NCBI GenBank assembly: GCA_024224995.1
Contig: JAAENB010000665.1
Coordinates: 1-41,181 of the forward strand
DNA from: a bacterium
Lineage (GTDB): Bacteria > Spirochaetota > UBA4802 > UBA5550
Length of the DNA: 41,181 nucleotides
Reading direction: 5' to 3'
Shown: one piece after another, positions 38,920-41,181 of the stretch
Layout of the letters: each line of letters opens with the position of its first letter
Numbering within the stretch: position 1 is the stretch's first letter
The notes under the pieces: generated by a model
What the model saw: the letters and a program-made list of their open reading frames with translations, nothing else
What the model was told of the DNA's origin: nothing
Databases searched by the model: none
Position numbers and translations under genes: made by a program

Positions 38920-38954
38920 ATGAGTCAAATAGCTTTATATATAGACAGAGAATT

Positions 38955-39725
38955 TTACTCGCCTTTAAATTCGGGATCTCTTTTCTGAGCAAAGGCAGTC
39001 ATCCCTTCCATCATATCCTTTGTAGAGAAAAGTTTTCCCAGCTCCTCACGCTCAGCTTTCAGATGCTGCTCAGGAGACATGCTCTCACTCATTGACATTA
39101 TTTTAAGCAATGCGCGAACAGAAAGAGGCGGCCGCTTGGAAAGCTGCCCGGCAAACTCAAGCGCTTCTCCCATAACAGCCCCTTCCTCACAGAGCCTGTT
39201 AACAAGGCCCATCTCCTCTGCTTCATCCGATTCGATCTGTTTTCCCAATACCATGTATTCAAGGGCCTTTGCCCTGCCGATTAACCTGGGCAGACGCAGC
39301 GTGCCGCCATATCCCGGCATTATTCCCAGGTTTGTTTCGGTTAAACCAATACGGGCTCCTTTCTTAAGAAACCTGAAATGACAGGCCATGGCAAGCTCAC
39401 ACCCGCCGCCCAGAGCATGACCGTTAAGCGCGGCAATTACGGGCTTGGGAAAATCTTCTATTTTGTTCCATACATCCTGGCCTCTTTTCAAGAAGTCCAC
39501 AGGACTAAAGTCTCCCATACCGCTCGACAGATCGGCACCGGCACAAAAAATCTTTTCACCGGAACCGGTAATAACTATTGCCCGGATCGAAGGATCCTTC
39601 TCACAGGAGTCCAGAATCTTTCGAAATCCCTCAATCACATCAGGACTCAATTGATTAGCTTTTGGTTTGTTTATTGTAATAATCCCTACATTTTCTTTTG
39701 TTTCAAATAAAATGGAATCAGACAT
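38955..39725 (-). CDS. Enoyl-CoA hydratase/isomerase (crotonase family)
   Basis: The 256-residue protein is of the usual crotonase length. GEKIFCAGADLSSGM gives the first oxyanion-hole strand. The catalytic region ALNGHALGGGCELAMACHFR continues into GARIGLTETNLGIMPGYGGT, which contains the Glu (E in LTETNLG) and GGT motif of active hydratases. It adds water to trans-2-enoyl-CoA (for example crotonyl-CoA) or works in reverse. AGGAGG precedes the ATG. It follows the 3-hydroxyacyl-CoA dehydrogenase gene by only 9 bases, so the two consecutive pathway enzymes are co-expressed. Confidence 0.92.
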   Translation of the reverse strand: MSDSILFETKENVGIITINKPKANQLSPDVIEGFRKILDSCEKDPSIRAIVITGSGEKIFCAGADLSSGMGDFSPVDFLKRGQDVWNKIEDFPKPVIAALNGHALGGGCELAMACHFRFLKKGARIGLTETNLGIMPGYGGTLRLPRLIGRAKALEYMVLGKQIESDEAEEMGLVNRLCEEGAVMGEALEFAGQLSKRPPLSVRALLKIMSMSESMSPEQHLKAEREELGKLFSTKDMMEGMTAFAQKRDPEFKGE

Positions 39726-39734
39726 ATACTCCTC

Positions 39735-40901
39735 CTACGCACCCATTGATTTAAATGAACCGTCTGTTATTTCCGGTTCCGGTTTTAGAAAATCCAGACC
39801 AAACCGTTCGGACAAATAGTTTAGTGAATCGGCTATTTGCTCTGGCTGCATACCGGAAGCCATTGCAAAAGGACCGGCAAAAGCATTCATTCCGTACTTA
39901 ACAGCACTATCGATATCAGCGACTGATTCGGCCAGCCCCTCTTTATAGACTTTGACCGCTTCATTGATCTGGACAGAAAGAAAGTGAACCGGAGTAATGT
40001 CGGTAGTTTCTTTCGAGGTATCAATTATCGCTTTGCCTTCGGCCCACTCATAAATCCCTTTCCCGGTCTTTTTCCCCAGCTCATTTTTTTCTATTTTACT
40101 GCTTAAATAGCTGCCGGCTTTGTACTGCGGTGACAGGGTTTCTGCGTAATAATCAAGAGTATGCGTAAAAACATCGAGCCCAACAAAATCGGCCACTTCA
40201 AAAGGCGCCATCTTTACGCCAACTTTTTTCATCACCGCGTCCAGTTCGGCCGGCTTAATCTTATCTTCATCTAAAATAGCGCTGAGAAGAGCCTGGTTGG
40301 GCGCGCTGATCCTGTTTACAATAAAGCCGGGACGGTCTTTAAGGACTTTTACGGGAATCTTATTATATTTTTTTGAAACCTCGCAGAGCAAGTCGGCTGT
40401 TTCATCACTGGTTTTATCGCCATAAATAATTTCTACCAGTTTCATTCTGTTTACGGGATTAAAAAAATGCATGCCCACAAAACGTGTTGGATCTTCAACA
40501 ACAGCACCAATTTCCGAAATACTCATGGTTGAGGTGTTAGTCGCCAGCAAGGCATCAGCCGGGGCTGCGTCGGAAATATTTTTAAAAACAGTTTTTTTCA
40601 AATCCATAATCTCAGGAACTGCTTCAATAACGATCTGGGCATCCTGTACAGCCTCTTTAAGATCGGTTGTTGTTGTAAGCAGGTTATTAAGGACATTATC
40701 CATATCGTCCTGGGTCATCTTTTCCTTACCCACCAGGAATTTCAGACTATCGGCAATCTTCCCAACGCCCTTGTCGAGAAACTCCTGCTTAATGTCATTC
40801 ATCACTACGGAAAATCCGGCAACCGCGCATACCTGGGCAATGCCATGCCCCATATCACCGGACCCAATAATGGCAATTTTTTTTACGTCATTGATGTTCA
40901 T
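39735..40901 (-). CDS. 3-hydroxyacyl-CoA dehydrogenase
   Basis: The 388-residue protein has the NAD-binding fold with IAIIGSGDMGHGIAQVCAVA (GxGxMGxG), ATNTSTMSISEI, the catalytic His in VGMHFFNPVNRMKLVE, and DRPGFIVNRI at the hinge to the helical domain. It is about 100 residues longer than the simple 3-hydroxybutyryl-CoA dehydrogenase (about 280). The extra part (about 295-388) is a second copy of the C-terminal helical domain, as in the dehydrogenase half of multifunctional FadB proteins; the hydratase half is separate here. AAGGAG lies 6 bases before the ATG. It oxidises 3-hydroxyacyl-CoA with NAD, the step after the neighbouring hydratase. Confidence 0.92.
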   Translation of the reverse strand: MNINDVKKIAIIGSGDMGHGIAQVCAVAGFSVVMNDIKQEFLDKGVGKIADSLKFLVGKEKMTQDDMDNVLNNLLTTTTDLKEAVQDAQIVIEAVPEIMDLKKTVFKNISDAAPADALLATNTSTMSISEIGAVVEDPTRFVGMHFFNPVNRMKLVEIIYGDKTSDETADLLCEVSKKYNKIPVKVLKDRPGFIVNRISAPNQALLSAILDEDKIKPAELDAVMKKVGVKMAPFEVADFVGLDVFTHTLDYYAETLSPQYKAGSYLSSKIEKNELGKKTGKGIYEWAEGKAIIDTSKETTDITPVHFLSVQINEAVKVYKEGLAESVADIDSAVKYGMNAFAGPFAMASGMQPEQIADSLNYLSERFGLDFLKPEPEITDGSFKSMGA

Positions 40902-41004
40902 AATAAACTCCTTCTATTTTATTTATTTATTTTAATCTCTTTATACGGCAAAATCTAAAACAGAAAACATGTTCAAGTTTTTTTGCCGCCGAGGCGGTTT
41001 TAAA

Positions 41005-41020
41005 GACGTTGCATGCAACG
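41005..41020. repeat. Perfect palindrome CGTTGCATGCAACG
   Basis: CGTTGCATGCAACG is perfect at 41007-41020, with GA before it at 41005-41006. It shares its core with the palindrome at 11302-11328 (GACGTTGCA/TGCAACG) and again lies just downstream of a gene end (the acyl-CoA dehydrogenase stop at 41043 on the minus strand). A CCGCC/GGCGG hairpin lies beside it at about 40986-40997. Confidence 0.7.
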
Positions 41021-41042
41021 CCTCTCCGGGCCACCGATTACC

Positions 41043-41181
41043 TTACTTAAGCTCTTTACTCGACATTTCAAGCACATTCCGCGCGACAATGAGGTGCTGA
41101 ATTTGTCCGGTCCCTTCAAAAATATCCATGATCTTGCTGTCGCGCATCCATTTTTCCGGTAAATGGTCCCGGGAAAAACCT
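41043..41181 (-). CDS. Acyl-CoA dehydrogenase, C-terminal fragment (runs off the window)
   Basis: Only the last 45 codons are inside the window. They read RDSKIMDIFEGTGQIQHLIV, ending ARNVLEMSSKELK, which matches the highly conserved end of FAD-dependent acyl-CoA dehydrogenases (usual consensus R-D-A-K-I-x-x-I-Y-E-G-T-x-x-I-Q). The E-G-T-G-Q motif contacts FAD, and the Glu is in the place used as catalytic base in short-chain enzymes. As the gene upstream of the hydroxyacyl-CoA dehydrogenase and hydratase on the same strand, it would supply the first step of the same cycle. The gap of about 140 bases with a palindrome leaves open whether all three share one mRNA. Confidence 0.85.
   Translation of the reverse strand, partial: GFSRDHLPEKWMRDSKIMDIFEGTGQIQHLIVARNVLEMSSKELK

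Noticed and set aside
38407..38928. 173-codon minus-strand frame opposite the M23 peptidase
   Set aside because: Antisense to a complete M23 domain with all zinc ligands; starts inside the terminator region.

Overview
The window looks like a piece of a chromosome from a moderately AT-rich, Gram-negative (diderm) and probably anaerobic bacterium. Four predicted lipoproteins with lipoboxes, a CsgG-like protein ending in outer-membrane-type beta strands, and an exported M23 peptidase point to a cell with two membranes. A four-subunit 2-oxoacid:ferredoxin oxidoreductase and a CoA-linked beta-oxidation-type cluster point to ferredoxin- and CoA-based energy metabolism. Lipoproteins carrying S74, FG-GAP and YadA-head modules would suit Spirochaetota or another lipoprotein-rich phylum, but I cannot assign the taxon from sequence alone. 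No tRNA, rRNA, CRISPR array, transposase or phage structural gene was seen.

Layout. 1-6.9 kb: small unrelated genes (membrane proteins, a methyltransferase, a family-2 glycosyltransferase, an S74-chaperone lipoprotein, a HEAT-like protein). 6.9-9.9 kb: a hybrid sensor kinase with a translationally coupled TPR mini-protein, read from an almost leaderless promoter. 10.1-11.9 kb: a secreted alpha/beta hydrolase followed by about 700 bp of degenerate repeats and palindromes. 11.9-17.9 kb: a surface-regulation island. One arm encodes an ECF-type sigma factor, a membrane anti-sigma-like protein, a CsgG-like/outer-membrane protein and a seven-repeat FG-GAP lipoprotein. The divergent arm encodes a STAS protein, a degenerate STAS protein and a YadA-head lipoprotein. 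The two arms share a 38-bp mirror-image promoter element. 18.3-21.2 kb: korDABC-like operon, then a 51-aa orphan antitoxin-like gene and an AAA-ATPase/PD-(D/E)XK protein. 23.5-24.9 kb: a nucleotidyltransferase/HAD phosphatase pair.

25.7-36.9 kb is the most unusual part: a compact polyketide/nonribosomal-peptide system. The first protein is a KS-flanking remnant with two nearly identical carrier domains. The second, 2672 aa, reads KS - dead AT remnant - condensation - adenylation - carrier - thioesterase. Its adenylation domain is interrupted by about 345 residues that look like a zinc-ribbon plus PP-loop ATPase of the amidotransferase/thiolase type. The thioesterase has Cys in place of the usual Ser. 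A MATE exporter follows. The KS module has no carrier of its own, so the upstream double-carrier protein probably serves it in trans, and acyl transfer must come from elsewhere.

36.9-41.2 kb: CaiB/BaiF CoA-transferase, an M23 lipoprotein, and a minus-strand operon of acyl-CoA dehydrogenase (cut by the window end), 3-hydroxyacyl-CoA dehydrogenase and enoyl-CoA hydratase. A recurring feature is long perfect palindromes placed just after stop codons. All functional statements come from motif reading; no database search was run.
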